Positions 7,203 to 15,032 of a stretch of 64,000 nt of DNA are shown one piece after another. The stretch's first letter is position 1. Each line of letters starts with the position of its first letter. The translations under genes were made by a program, and so were the position numbers. The notes beneath the pieces were generated by a model. That model was not told where the DNA came from and made no database searches. It worked only from the letters and a program-made list of their open reading frames with translations. Source of the DNA: Kitasatospora acidiphila (GTDB taxonomy: Bacteria; Actinomycetota; Actinomycetes; Streptomycetales; Streptomycetaceae); contig NZ_VIGB01000003.1 in assembly GCF_006636205.1 (NCBI RefSeq), positions 4,330,501 to 4,394,500 of the forward strand, given 5' to 3'.

Positions 7203-9377
7203 TCACTGCTCTCCATCGACCTCGCCGGCGCCTCCGCAGGGCACGAGGCCCATCGCGCACTCCTGGCGGTCAGTTACCGGTTGCGGTGTTTCCGATGATT
7301 GGGCGAAGTGGGTTTGAAGCCACTCGTGGCGGAACTGGTAGACCGCGCCGACCTGGCGCAGGACGCCGCGCCGGTGGGCGTCTTCGAGGAACGCCATCGC
7401 GTCCCAGGGCAGCTGTCCGGTGAACGGCAGCCAGATGCGGGCGACGACCACCCACCGGCCCCATGCGGTCAGGCTGAGGGCGCTTCCGAGCCCGCCTCCA
7501 AGCGCTATGAGGAAGGCCACTCTGAGCCCGTCGGTGAGGGCCGGCTGGATTCCAATGCCCCACAGGGAGTGGTGCAACAGCTCGCCGCTGAGCATGCACC
7601 CGGCCCCGGACACGATTCCGAGCAGTGGTGCGAACACGAACATTTGCTGGAGCACGGTCTTGCGGTTCTGGTCCAGCAGGTCGCGGGGCCCGGGGGCTCT
7701 TTCGAGGGCGATGCGAGCCTCGAGCCAGGCCATCAAGGCGCCTACGAGCCCGCCTGCGAGTGCGAACGAGACCGCGAAGATCACCCCCTCCACCAGCCCG
7801 TACCTGACCCACACCTCACGCCCGGAGAACAGAGCGGGCAGGAACCCGTTCAGGGCCCCCACCCCGGCCCCGGCCACGAGCCCTGCCAGGGATCCGATCC
7901 CGGCTCGTGCCAGGATCTCGCCCGGAGACCTGGCCCCTGACCTCTCTGCCCGGTTGCCGATGGGCGTCCACACGCGCGAGGGCTCCAGCGCCGCGCCCCG
8001 GAAGAGAAACCCGATCCCGTGCGCGAGTGCGAAGACCAGTGCAGCCGGGACGCCGTTGAGCAGTGCGTCCGAGATCCCGTTGGCGAGTCCGTACCCCAGC
8101 CTGTACCCGAGCCCGTGCCCAGGTGGGGCGAAGATGAGAACGCCGAGGATCGCGTCCGTGACTCCGACGATGAGTCCGACGCCTGTCCCGGACACCAGTC
8201 CGATAAGGATCATGCGTGTCATCAGGCCCATGGCGGTGTCCAGTTCCCACCACGCGAGGTTGGGGCGCTGCTCGCGGGCGAGGTAGCTGAGCCAAGCGGT
8301 CACACGTTTCGGATCCCGGTGCCGTTCGTCTGTGGGCCATTCGTCCGGCGCCTTGCGGTCGAGTTGGCGTGGCGGCAGCGGGCCGCTCGGGTAGACCGAT
8401 GGGACCAGCGATTCCAGCAGGTGACTCTTGATTGCCGTATCGGTTGGGAAGCGCCGGAGATCGGCGAGGTCCCCGGGAAGCCTGCCCTCGATCGGATACT
8501 CGTAGACGGCCCGGCACAGCCACAGCATGAGCGGAACCGTCAGGGCTGTGGCCGCAGGGCCGGACGGGTCCCGGACCAGCGCGTCCGTGAGCGGCTTCCA
8601 GAGCCTCTGGTGCTGCGGGGTGGCGCTGTCGAACAGGTAGGTCGAGACTTCCGGGGCAGTCAGGGCTTCGGGCTCGACCACGGCGGCCTTGCGGATCACG
8701 GACGCGGGCGAGATTGCTTTGAGATAGTCGTCCTTCCGGCAGGTCAGGATCAGGGGTCCGCCCTCCCCGAGGACCTTGTTGAGCTCCTTCAGTGCGACCG
8801 GCCGCTCCTCTTCGGGCAGTTCGTCCAAGCCGTCGAAAACCGGCAGGACGCGCCGGTAGGTAACGAGCTTGCTGGCCGTCCTGGCGTCCAGCCATGGGTA
8901 CTCTCGTGCCAGCTGCCGTCCCAGCCACTCCTTCAGGTGCTCATGCTGTCGCCAGGAGGCGAGCGTGAGCAGGACCGGGACCGGATCCCCCTCGCCCATC
9001 TGCCGGATCAGCTCGATCACCAGCAGCACTGCCAGGGTGCTCTTGCCGCTGCCCGCGTCGCCCAGCACGACCAGCCTGCGCCAATTCAGGCCCTTGAACA
9101 CGCTGGCGAAGGCAGCCAGATCGGCAACGCTGCCCGCTACCGGATCCCCTGTCAGGCGGAGATGGTCACCGGTCTCCTCGATGGAGCTCGCACGCCAGCG
9201 AACGGGAAAGGGCTCCGGGGCCGCCAGACCGCGCAGAGCGGCTTCCTCCAGCCACTGCGCCTCCACCGCCATTGCCAGCTTCTGCACCGCCGTCTCCAGC
9301 GGATCGACGAATTTCTCGCCGAAGTAGTTGTTCTGGACGTTGTTGTCGCCGATCACGATTGCGGTGTTGAAGACCAT
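7203..9377 (-). CDS. NACHT (NLR-like) ATPase with RHIM-like N-terminus and membrane C-terminus
   Basis: 724 aa from ATG 9377 (GAG 6 nt upstream); the frame stays open to a GTG at 9512 that overlaps the upstream stop as GTGA, so a 769-aa form is possible. Residues 4-19 (NTAIVIGDNNVQNNYF) repeat the C-terminal motif of the neighbouring small protein. A NACHT module follows: Walker A GDAGSGKST (about 106-114), Walker B VLPVFDGLDE (about 177-186), a sensor TCRKDD. Residues about 385-640 hold several long Gly/Leu/Val-rich hydrophobic segments in place of the usual LRR, WD40 or TPR sensor. The end (VYQFRHEWLQTHFA) is typical of membrane-type actinobacterial NACHT proteins. Likely an intracellular or membrane-bound receptor that oligomerises on a trigger and seeds its partner; this role is inferred. 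Confidence 0.85.
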   Translation of the reverse strand: MVFNTAIVIGDNNVQNNYFGEKFVDPLETAVQKLAMAVEAQWLEEAALRGLAAPEPFPVRWRASSIEETGDHLRLTGDPVAGSVADLAAFASVFKGLNWRRLVVLGDAGSGKSTLAVLLVIELIRQMGEGDPVPVLLTLASWRQHEHLKEWLGRQLAREYPWLDARTASKLVTYRRVLPVFDGLDELPEEERPVALKELNKVLGEGGPLILTCRKDDYLKAISPASVIRKAAVVEPEALTAPEVSTYLFDSATPQHQRLWKPLTDALVRDPSGPAATALTVPLMLWLCRAVYEYPIEGRLPGDLADLRRFPTDTAIKSHLLESLVPSVYPSGPLPPRQLDRKAPDEWPTDERHRDPKRVTAWLSYLAREQRPNLAWWELDTAMGLMTRMILIGLVSGTGVGLIVGVTDAILGVLIFAPPGHGLGYRLGYGLANGISDALLNGVPAALVFALAHGIGFLFRGAALEPSRVWTPIGNRAERSGARSPGEILARAGIGSLAGLVAGAGVGALNGFLPALFSGREVWVRYGLVEGVIFAVSFALAGGLVGALMAWLEARIALERAPGPRDLLDQNRKTVLQQMFVFAPLLGIVSGAGCMLSGELLHHSLWGIGIQPALTDGLRVAFLIALGGGLGSALSLTAWGRWVVVARIWLPFTGQLPWDAMAFLEDAHRRGVLRQVGAVYQFRHEWLQTHFAQSSETPQPVTDRQECAMGLVPCGGAGEVDGEQ

Positions 9378-9383
9378 GCCCCG

Positions 9384-9515
9384 CTCAGCGTCAGGCTCCG
9401 CAGCGGTCACTTGGACCTGAAGCGGTTGTCCTGTCGGCTGTTCTTGCTGCTCGTGATCGCCGCCGGCCCTTCGGCAGTGATCCCCCTCAGCGTCAGGCTC
9501 CGCAGCGGTCACTTG
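9384..9515. repeat. 30-bp perfect direct repeat at 102-bp spacing between effector and NACHT genes
   Basis: The same 30 bp (beginning CTCAGCGTCAGGCTCCGC) occurs at 9384-9413 and 9486-9515. The second copy contains the stop codon of the small effector gene; the first lies just before the NACHT ATG. The DNA between them aligns loosely with the motif-coding end of the effector gene, so this is a decayed tandem copy of the motif cassette. The spacing of 102 bp is a multiple of three. Confidence 0.85.
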
Positions 9516-9937
9516 AAGGTGTTGTTCTGCTTGTTCCCGTCGCCGATCACGATCGCTGTATTCCCATTGGTGGTGATCCCGCCGATGTTGTACTTGCCGG
9601 ACTCCGGGCCGGCGGGCTCGTCAGCTGCCTCGACCTGGTTCACGGCCTGCTGCAGCGCCTCGGCGAACTCCGCATCCTGGTCGGCCGCTTCCTCCAACGC
9701 CAGCTCCAACCGCTTCCGGGTTCGCACGGTCAGCTCTGCCCGCTCGGAGGCAGCCTCCTGCGTCATGTTCTTCAGCGCCGGCTCGGCACCCAACCGGGAG
9801 ACCACCACCTCGTGCAGGCGCTCCATCCCGGCGTCCAGCGCCGAATCGACCTCCGCATCCGCCCGGCCGGCCACCCGCCGTGCTTTGCGCACGGCCCACG
9901 CGAAGAAATAGCCCACGACAAGCTCCATGCCCACCAC
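9509..9937 (-). CDS. Putative Bell-type effector with C-terminal RHIM-like motif
   Basis: 142 aa from GTG 9937, chosen for AGGGGG 5 nt upstream; ATG 9928 is an alternative. It begins with a hydrophobic helix (MELVVGYFFAWAVRKARR), then about 90 residues of charged helix (ALDAGMERLHEVV, RTRKRLELALEEAADQDAEF), a Gly/Pro linker, and ends GNTAIVIGDGNKQNNTF (125-141) plus Lys. The motif matches the N-terminus of the NACHT protein encoded next. Small helical proteins with such C-terminal motifs beside NACHT or NB-ARC genes have been described in multicellular bacteria as membrane-targeting effectors switched on by amyloid templating. Here the pairing is seen; the killing role is inferred. Confidence 0.65.
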   Translation of the reverse strand: MVGMELVVGYFFAWAVRKARRVAGRADAEVDSALDAGMERLHEVVVSRLGAEPALKNMTQEAASERAELTVRTRKRLELALEEAADQDAEFAEALQQAVNQVEAADEPAGPESGKYNIGGITTNGNTAIVIGDGNKQNNTFK

Positions 9938-10049
9938 GTTCGCCCCCTCTACAGGACACGTTCGCCAGTACACCGACCATAGCTGCAAGCACCCGGCCGC
10001 ACGGCGCAAAGCTACGAACCAGCGGCGGCGGCCGAGCAGGACGTCGATC

Positions 10050-11288
10050 TCAATCCCAGGGGTCCTCCGGGGCCGTCGTGCTGATCCCGGTGTTCTCGGC
10101 GGCCACGGGCTCGCTCACCTGACCGTACGTCAGCACTGGTTTGCGAAGGCGGCGTTTCCTGTTCCAGGCAGTGAGGACGGCGGCGGCGATGCCGGCTGCG
10201 ACCAGGACCGCAGCGATCAGGAGCGGATACGGGAAGTGCTCGTGCCTGGCCGGTAGGAGCGAGGCGGTACTGATCGGGGCGCCGCCGCTCGGCCTGGGGC
10301 TCGGCGTACTGGTCGGCGTGGTCGCGGTGCCGGGAGTTGACGGTACCGGGGTGGGCACAGCGGATCCCGACGAACTCGGTCCGCCCGTGCCGCCCGGTCC
10401 GCCCGACGGAACCGCTCCACCTACTCCGCCGGTTGCACCCCCTCCGCCGGTTGCACCCGATCCACCTGTTCCGCCGCCGGTCGCACCCGATCCGCCTGTT
10501 CCGCCGCCGGTCGCGCCCGCTCCGCCTGTTCCGCCGCCGGTCGCGCCCGCTCCGCCCGACGATGAACCGGTCCCGGTGCCCGAGGGCCTCGCGGTCGGGG
10601 TGCCGGGGTTCCCGCCACCCGTCGACCCCGAGGGGGGCGAGGGCGTCCGCGAGGGGGGCTCCGTCACCACGAAGGACCCGAGGACGGTGTTCTGTCCGGA
10701 GGCCACCGTGCAGGTCCCACCAACTGGGCCCAGGACGGTCGGCGCACCGCTCGCCGTCCTCGGGGTGACCTGCGCGTTGAAATTCCCGATGGTGATCTTC
10801 CCGGGACCTGGCTGGTTGAGTTGCACGGGAGGCGCGGTGCCGGTCGCCGTGAGCATCAAGGGGCCGGACGCCGGGATGGCAGTCCTGGCAACGGACATGC
10901 CCATGTGTTCCGCGAGGTTTCCCTGTGGCGCCACCACGGTGCCGTAACCGTCCGCCGATCCGTCCATGCTCGTGGCGCCGAAGGCGGCCGCGGACTGTGC
11001 GAAGAACGGGTCCACCTTCATCGTCGCACGGATGGTGAACGTCGGGCTGAGGCCCACCACCATCGAGGTCGGGACATCCGCCTCGATCGTGACGTCTGCG
11101 GTGGCGCCGAACACCCCCCCATCCGAGCAGTTGTAGCGCAGTGTGAGCGAGGCAGAGGCAGCCGCGGAGGGCTCGGCGTCGGGCACCGCCGCCACCCCGA
11201 CGGCAGCCAGGACCGTTGCCGCCACCCTGAGGACGGTCCGTGCCCCGAACCCTCCCGCGCGGCGTCCCTTGCCGAGCGCGACATTCAT
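10050..11288 (-). CDS. Secreted, membrane-anchored DUF6801-type protein with Gly-rich repeats
   Basis: 412 aa from ATG 11288, with GGGGAG 5 nt upstream. Signal peptide in the first 45 residues (RTVLRVAATVLAAVGVAAVP, AxA-type end). The body (about 48-205) begins SLTLRYNCSDGGVFGATADV and has the beta-rich pattern of DUF6801, a family of exported actinobacterial proteins. A low-complexity stalk of GATGGGTGGS repeats (about 235-300) leads to a Pro/Ser/Thr-rich stretch, one transmembrane helix (PLLIAAVLVAAGIAAAVLTAW in part) and a short basic then acidic tail. So the domain faces outside, tethered to the membrane. Same strand as the effector/NACHT pair, 112 nt upstream of it; a shared role is unproven. 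Confidence 0.75.
   Translation of the reverse strand: MNVALGKGRRAGGFGARTVLRVAATVLAAVGVAAVPDAEPSAAASASLTLRYNCSDGGVFGATADVTIEADVPTSMVVGLSPTFTIRATMKVDPFFAQSAAAFGATSMDGSADGYGTVVAPQGNLAEHMGMSVARTAIPASGPLMLTATGTAPPVQLNQPGPGKITIGNFNAQVTPRTASGAPTVLGPVGGTCTVASGQNTVLGSFVVTEPPSRTPSPPSGSTGGGNPGTPTARPSGTGTGSSSGGAGATGGGTGGAGATGGGTGGSGATGGGTGGSGATGGGGATGGVGGAVPSGGPGGTGGPSSSGSAVPTPVPSTPGTATTPTSTPSPRPSGGAPISTASLLPARHEHFPYPLLIAAVLVAAGIAAAVLTAWNRKRRLRKPVLTYGQVSEPVAAENTGISTTAPEDPWD
10441..10560. repeat. Four tandem 30-bp repeats in the DUF6801 gene
   Basis: Units at 10441-10470, 10471-10500, 10501-10530 and 10531-10560 differ by a few bases and encode the GATGGGTGGS stalk repeats. Copy number is likely to vary between strains. 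Confidence 0.85.
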
Positions 11289-11642
11289 GATCACTCCCCG
11301 CGGCGGCCTCTCCGATTCCCCGGTACCAGTCAGTGTGGCGATCGGTCATAAACGGATGATTGCAGCCGACGTGTCGTACTTTGCACTATTGCTGACGGTG
11401 ACTCAGATACCCGCCAGCTCCTTCAGCAACCAGCGAGCACGTGCAGGCCGTGTGGAGCCATGGAGCGACTGCCCAGGAGAGCGAGGATGATCAAGTCGCC
11501 GCTGGCTCACCAGCCCAGGCGCCCCCGCATCACTTCGCCTTGGGGAAGGGTGACGCGGCCTTCGGTAGGCGCGAGGCGGTCGCGCTCGCCCTGCACGACA
11601 CCGTCACCTCCAGTCCCGCAGCGCCTGCAGGTGTCCTCCCTT
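11289..11642. other. 354-bp intergenic region upstream of the DUF6801 gene
   Basis: No plausible gene on either strand by start context or codon bias. It must hold the promoter of the DUF6801 gene and the 3' untranslated end of the response-regulator gene. I see no clear promoter, operator or terminator hairpin in it. Confidence 0.5.
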
Positions 11643-12317
11643 CTAGTCGGCTTCCGGTCCAGGCCGTCGGGATCGGCGCTGGGGGGCTCCGAGGTGGGTG
11701 AGAACTGCGAGGACGCGCCGGTCGCCGCTGTCCTCGGGCGGGAGGTCGAACTTCACGAAGATGTTTCCGACGTGCTTGTGCACGGCCCGCTCGGTGACCA
11801 CGAGGCGATCGGCGATCTCGGAGTTCCCGTATCCCTGGGCCATCAGCGCGAGTACTTCGCGTTCGCGTTCGGTGAGCCGCGACAGCGGGTTGCCGCGGGT
11901 CGCGAGCAACTGCCGGACCACGTCGGGGTCCAGCGCCGTGCCGCCGGCTGCGACCCGGTGGAGCGCGTCGACGAAGTCATCGACGCGGGCGACCCGGTCC
12001 TTGAGCAGGTAGCCGACGCCGGTGCCGTCGGCGAGCAGTTCTCGGGCGTAGGTGTCCTCGACGTACTGGGAGAGTACGAGGATCGGCAGGCCGTGGACGT
12101 GTTCCCGGGCGCGCAGCGCGGCCCTGATGCCCTCGTCGGTGAAGGACGGCGGGAGGCGGACGTCCACCACGGCCACGTCCGGCCGGTGGGTGACGGCGGC
12201 CGCCACGAAGGACTCGGCGTCCTCGGTCGTGGCGAGCACCTCGTTTCCCAGGGCCTCCAGCAGCGCGGTCAGCCCCTGCGCGAGCAGCGCGTTGTCCTCG
12301 GCGATCACGATCCGCAC
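11643..12317 (-). CDS. NarL/LuxR-family response regulator
   Basis: 224 aa; the GTG at 12317 is preferred (GGAG 5 nt upstream) over GTG 12323. The receiver domain (VIAEDN at the start, phospho-acceptor Asp in VVDVRLP, about residue 52) is followed by a LuxR helix-turn-helix (LTEREREVLALMAQGYGNSEIADRL, about 150-205). Its start lies inside the end of the histidine kinase gene (13-nt overlap), so the two are co-translated. Genes it controls cannot be read from sequence; the CPBP protease gene divergent from the kinase is a candidate. Confidence 0.92.
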   Translation of the reverse strand: MRIVIAEDNALLAQGLTALLEALGNEVLATTEDAESFVAAAVTHRPDVAVVDVRLPPSFTDEGIRAALRAREHVHGLPILVLSQYVEDTYARELLADGTGVGYLLKDRVARVDDFVDALHRVAAGGTALDPDVVRQLLATRGNPLSRLTEREREVLALMAQGYGNSEIADRLVVTERAVHKHVGNIFVKFDLPPEDSGDRRVLAVLTHLGAPQRRSRRPGPEAD

Positions 12318-13585
12318 GGGCACTCCACAGTGATCACGGTGGGCCCGCCCGGTGGGCTCTGGACCCGCAGTACACCGTCGACTGCCTCGATGCGCTGCCG
12401 GATGCCGCGCAGCCCGGTGCCCCCGCCCTCGGCTGCCCCGCCGCGGCCGTCGTCGGTGATCTCCGCGCGGAGCGTGCCGCCGGCCCTGGCCAGGGTGACC
12501 GACACGGAGCCGGCGTGGGCGTGCTTGGCCACGTTGGTGAGAGCCTCGGTGATGGCGAAGTACACGGCGACCTCGATCTGCGCCGGTACGTCACCGAGTC
12601 CGCGGGGTCCGCCGGGTCCGCCGGGCTGCCCGAGTTCGCCGAGTTCGACGGTGGCGGGCACCGGGCAGCGGGCAACGACCGCCGAGACCGCACCGGCGAG
12701 GCCCCGGTCGGCGAGGATCGGCGGGTAGACGGAGCGCAGCACGTCGCGCAGTTCGGCCATTGCCTCCTCGGCGCCCTCCCGTGCCCGGGTCAGCAGCGGG
12801 CCGACCGCGGCGGGGTCGGCGCTCAGCGTCCTTTCGGCGAGCCCGAGTTGCATGGCCAGGGACACCAGCCGGGCCTGGGTGCCGTCGTGCAGGTCCCGTT
12901 CGATGCGGCGCAGTTCGTTGCCGTGCGCGTCGATCGCCCCGGTGCGTGTCCGGTCCAGTGTCGACACGCGTTCGGCGAGGACCGCGGCGGCCGAGGGGGC
13001 GAGCAGCCACCGGCTCACGGACGCCGCCAGCCTGGCGAGCAGCGGCGGGCCGACCAGGGCGAGCAGCACGCTCAGCAGGAACTGCGGCACCCCGGCGTAG
13101 ACCGCGGATCCCCAGCTGTCGATCGGGACGTTCAGGATCAGCCTGATCGGATCGTCCGCGGGGAACAGCCACCACAGGCCCACGAGCACGAGCACGGCCG
13201 CCGGGAACAGGAACAGCGCCGCGCCGATGAGCCCGAGTGCGGTGCCGGCGACCGTCATGACGGCTGCCCACCGCAGGTCGCGGCCGGTTGCCGGGTCCGA
13301 CAGCACCGCCATCAGGCGCCTTCGCGCTTGCGGCCCGGCCGGTGGCGTGGACGCCGCCGCCCACCGTCCCAGCCGGTCGCGTTCGCCGTCGGCCAGCCGG
13401 CGCAGCAGCCGGAGCTCGAGCGGCAGGATGAGCAGACCCAGACCGACCAGGCACAGTACGGCCGAGTACATGAGGACGGGCACCAGCACGACCAGGGCCA
13501 GTGCGCGGACGAACACGGTTGCGCAGTACCCGGCGGCACGGGCCGAACGCGCCGCGCTCGCTCGCGTCATCGATAAGTCGTTCAC
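12305..13585 (-). CDS. Sensor histidine kinase (HisKA_3 type)
   Basis: 426 aa from GTG 13585 (ATG 13570 possible). Four hydrophobic segments lie in the first 215 residues (such as ALALVVLVPVLMYSAVLCLVGL in part), forming a membrane sensor domain. The phospho-acceptor is in IERDLHDGTQARL, the ATP domain has ALTNVAKHAHA and DDGRGGA with GLRGIRQRIEAV. The gene overlaps the response regulator by 13-19 nt. The kinase is divergent from the CPBP protease gene with a 112-bp shared upstream region, which suggests envelope-stress control. Confidence 0.9.
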   Translation of the reverse strand: MNDLSMTRASAARSARAAGYCATVFVRALALVVLVPVLMYSAVLCLVGLGLLILPLELRLLRRLADGERDRLGRWAAASTPPAGPQARRRLMAVLSDPATGRDLRWAAVMTVAGTALGLIGAALFLFPAAVLVLVGLWWLFPADDPIRLILNVPIDSWGSAVYAGVPQFLLSVLLALVGPPLLARLAASVSRWLLAPSAAAVLAERVSTLDRTRTGAIDAHGNELRRIERDLHDGTQARLVSLAMQLGLAERTLSADPAAVGPLLTRAREGAEEAMAELRDVLRSVYPPILADRGLAGAVSAVVARCPVPATVELGELGQPGGPGGPRGLGDVPAQIEVAVYFAITEALTNVAKHAHAGSVSVTLARAGGTLRAEITDDGRGGAAEGGGTGLRGIRQRIEAVDGVLRVQSPPGGPTVITVECPCGS

Positions 13586-13697
13586 GGCGGCCAGTCTTCC
13601 CCTTCTCGGCCTCCCGCCGCAGTGGAGCGTGCTACACCATTGGTCGGCGAGCCTGCACGATCGCCCCGGTCACCCTGCGGTTCGTAGCGTCAAAGCC

Positions 13698-14594
13698 ATG
13701 GAACGAACCAGCACTTCGGGCAGCTCCCGCTCCGATCTCATCCTCTTCTTGTCGATCAGTTTCATCGGTGCGTGGATCACGATGATCCCACTCTGGGTGG
13801 AAGGCCTCCGCCGGACGAGCGCCGCGCAGGGGACGCCGCGGCTCGCGGCGCTGTGCATGATCCTGATGATGCTGGTGCCGGCGCTGACTGCGTTCGGTCT
13901 CACCGCGCGCGGCCGGGGACCGCGCCAGGCCGTACGGGTCCTCGGACTCGCCAGGGCCACACCGTGGCGTCACGAAGTCCGCTCCGTCGCGGTCGCGCTG
14001 ACGATCCCGCTCGGCCTCACCGCCGCCGGCCTGACCGTGGCCGCGCTCGTCGGCTGGTACACCCCGGCGCACCTGCCCGGGCCGGCCACCGTCGCGCCGC
14101 TCGTGCTGAGCGCGCTGCTGTCCGTACCGCTGTACTTCGGTGAGGAACTCGGCTGGCAGGGCTACCTGTTGCCCCGGCTGCTCCGCTACGGCAGGACCCG
14201 GGGCCTCCTGATCGGCGGCGCGATCTGGGGGGCGTGGCACGTCCCGATGACGGCGCTCGGCGGAAGCTACCCCGGCCATTCGGTGCTGCTGGGCATACCC
14301 GTCGCCGTGGTGACCGCGATGCTGCTCGGAACGGTGATCGCCACCGTCCGGTTGTCCACCGGATCGGTGTGGGCGGCCGTCGCGGCGCACCTGTCGCTCA
14401 ACGAGTTCACGCTGCCGCTCACCCGCGAGGTGTCGGGCCGCCTCGTCGACCCGCTGCTCGCCGGACCGCTGAGCATCTCGACCTGGCCGGTGACCGCCCT
14501 CGCCGTGCTGGGCAGCTGGCTGGCCTACCGACGGCGCGCCGGGCGGGACCAGCCCCTGCCGGCGGTGGAAGGTCGGCTGACCGCGTCCCGCTAG
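13698..14594 (+). CDS. CPBP-family intramembrane metalloprotease (CAAX protease-like)
   Basis: 298 aa from ATG 13698. Seven or eight hydrophobic helices. The catalytic motifs of the Abi/CPBP family are visible: EELGWQGYLLPRLL (Glu-Glu pair with Arg, about residue 150), WGAWHVPM (His, about 180) and VAAHLSLNEF (His then Asn, about 235). These glutamate proteases act inside the membrane; bacterial members process prenylated or bacteriocin-like peptides or serve as self-immunity proteins. It is divergent from the two-component operon on the other strand. Substrate unknown. Confidence 0.88.
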   Translation: MERTSTSGSSRSDLILFLSISFIGAWITMIPLWVEGLRRTSAAQGTPRLAALCMILMMLVPALTAFGLTARGRGPRQAVRVLGLARATPWRHEVRSVAVALTIPLGLTAAGLTVAALVGWYTPAHLPGPATVAPLVLSALLSVPLYFGEELGWQGYLLPRLLRYGRTRGLLIGGAIWGAWHVPMTALGGSYPGHSVLLGIPVAVVTAMLLGTVIATVRLSTGSVWAAVAAHLSLNEFTLPLTREVSGRLVDPLLAGPLSISTWPVTALAVLGSWLAYRRRAGRDQPLPAVEGRLTASR

Positions 14595-14678
14595 CACCCG
14601 AGCCCTTGCGAAGGCCGGATGCGAGCAGTGTCGATCACCAGGCCGGCCTCATCAACGAGGTCGTCTGGGCGCGCCTGC

Positions 14679-15032
14679 CTACGCCCGCGTGAACCCGTGG
14701 CTCCGCTCCACCTTCGCCACGTGGAGCGTGTAGCTCTGGTACCACTCGGCTTGGCCGCGCTTCTGTGCTGCGCGGTGTTCGGCGTTGGACTGCCACTGCT
14801 TGAGGGCGTCGGCGTCGCGGAAGTACCCGACGGTGATGGCCAGCCCGCCGGGGGTCTGCGCGTAGTCCATGCCCAGGTAGCCGGGGATGTCCTTCACCAG
14901 GGCTTCCATGCGGGCGTTGGTCTTGCTGTAGCCGCTCTGGTCCTCGGTCCGCACCGCGGTGAACACAGCGACGTAGTACGGGGGTTCATAGGCCTCGACG
15001 GGCGCGACCGGCGCTTCGGGGTGATTGCTCAT
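14679..15032 (-). CDS. Antibiotic biosynthesis monooxygenase (ABM)-domain protein
   Basis: 117 aa, start ATG 15032. Single ferredoxin-like ABM domain (YYVAVFTAVRTEDQSGYSKT, then YLGMDYAQTPGGLAITVGYF and the WQSNAEHRAAQ helix). Family members include cofactor-free monooxygenases and haem-degrading IsdG-like enzymes; this sequence cannot be assigned to one. Its start overlaps the 3' end of cydC by 47 nt, so it is probably translated from the same mRNA. Linkage to a cytochrome gene makes a haem-related role thinkable but unproven. Confidence 0.82.
   Translation of the reverse strand: MSNHPEAPVAPVEAYEPPYYVAVFTAVRTEDQSGYSKTNARMEALVKDIPGYLGMDYAQTPGGLAITVGYFRDADALKQWQSNAEHRAAQKRGQAEWYQSYTLHVAKVERSHGFTRA

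Noticed and set aside
7024..7260. Small minus-strand frame downstream of the NACHT gene
   Set aside because: Arg-rich, no ribosome site, overlaps the NACHT 3' end; taken as chance.
8019..9911. Long open frame on the plus strand opposite the NACHT gene
   Set aside because: It has no recognisable domain and arises from the strong codon bias of the gene on the other strand.
10441..10560. Tandem repeats as a regulatory array
   Set aside because: They lie inside a coding frame and encode the Gly-rich stalk repeats of the DUF6801 protein.
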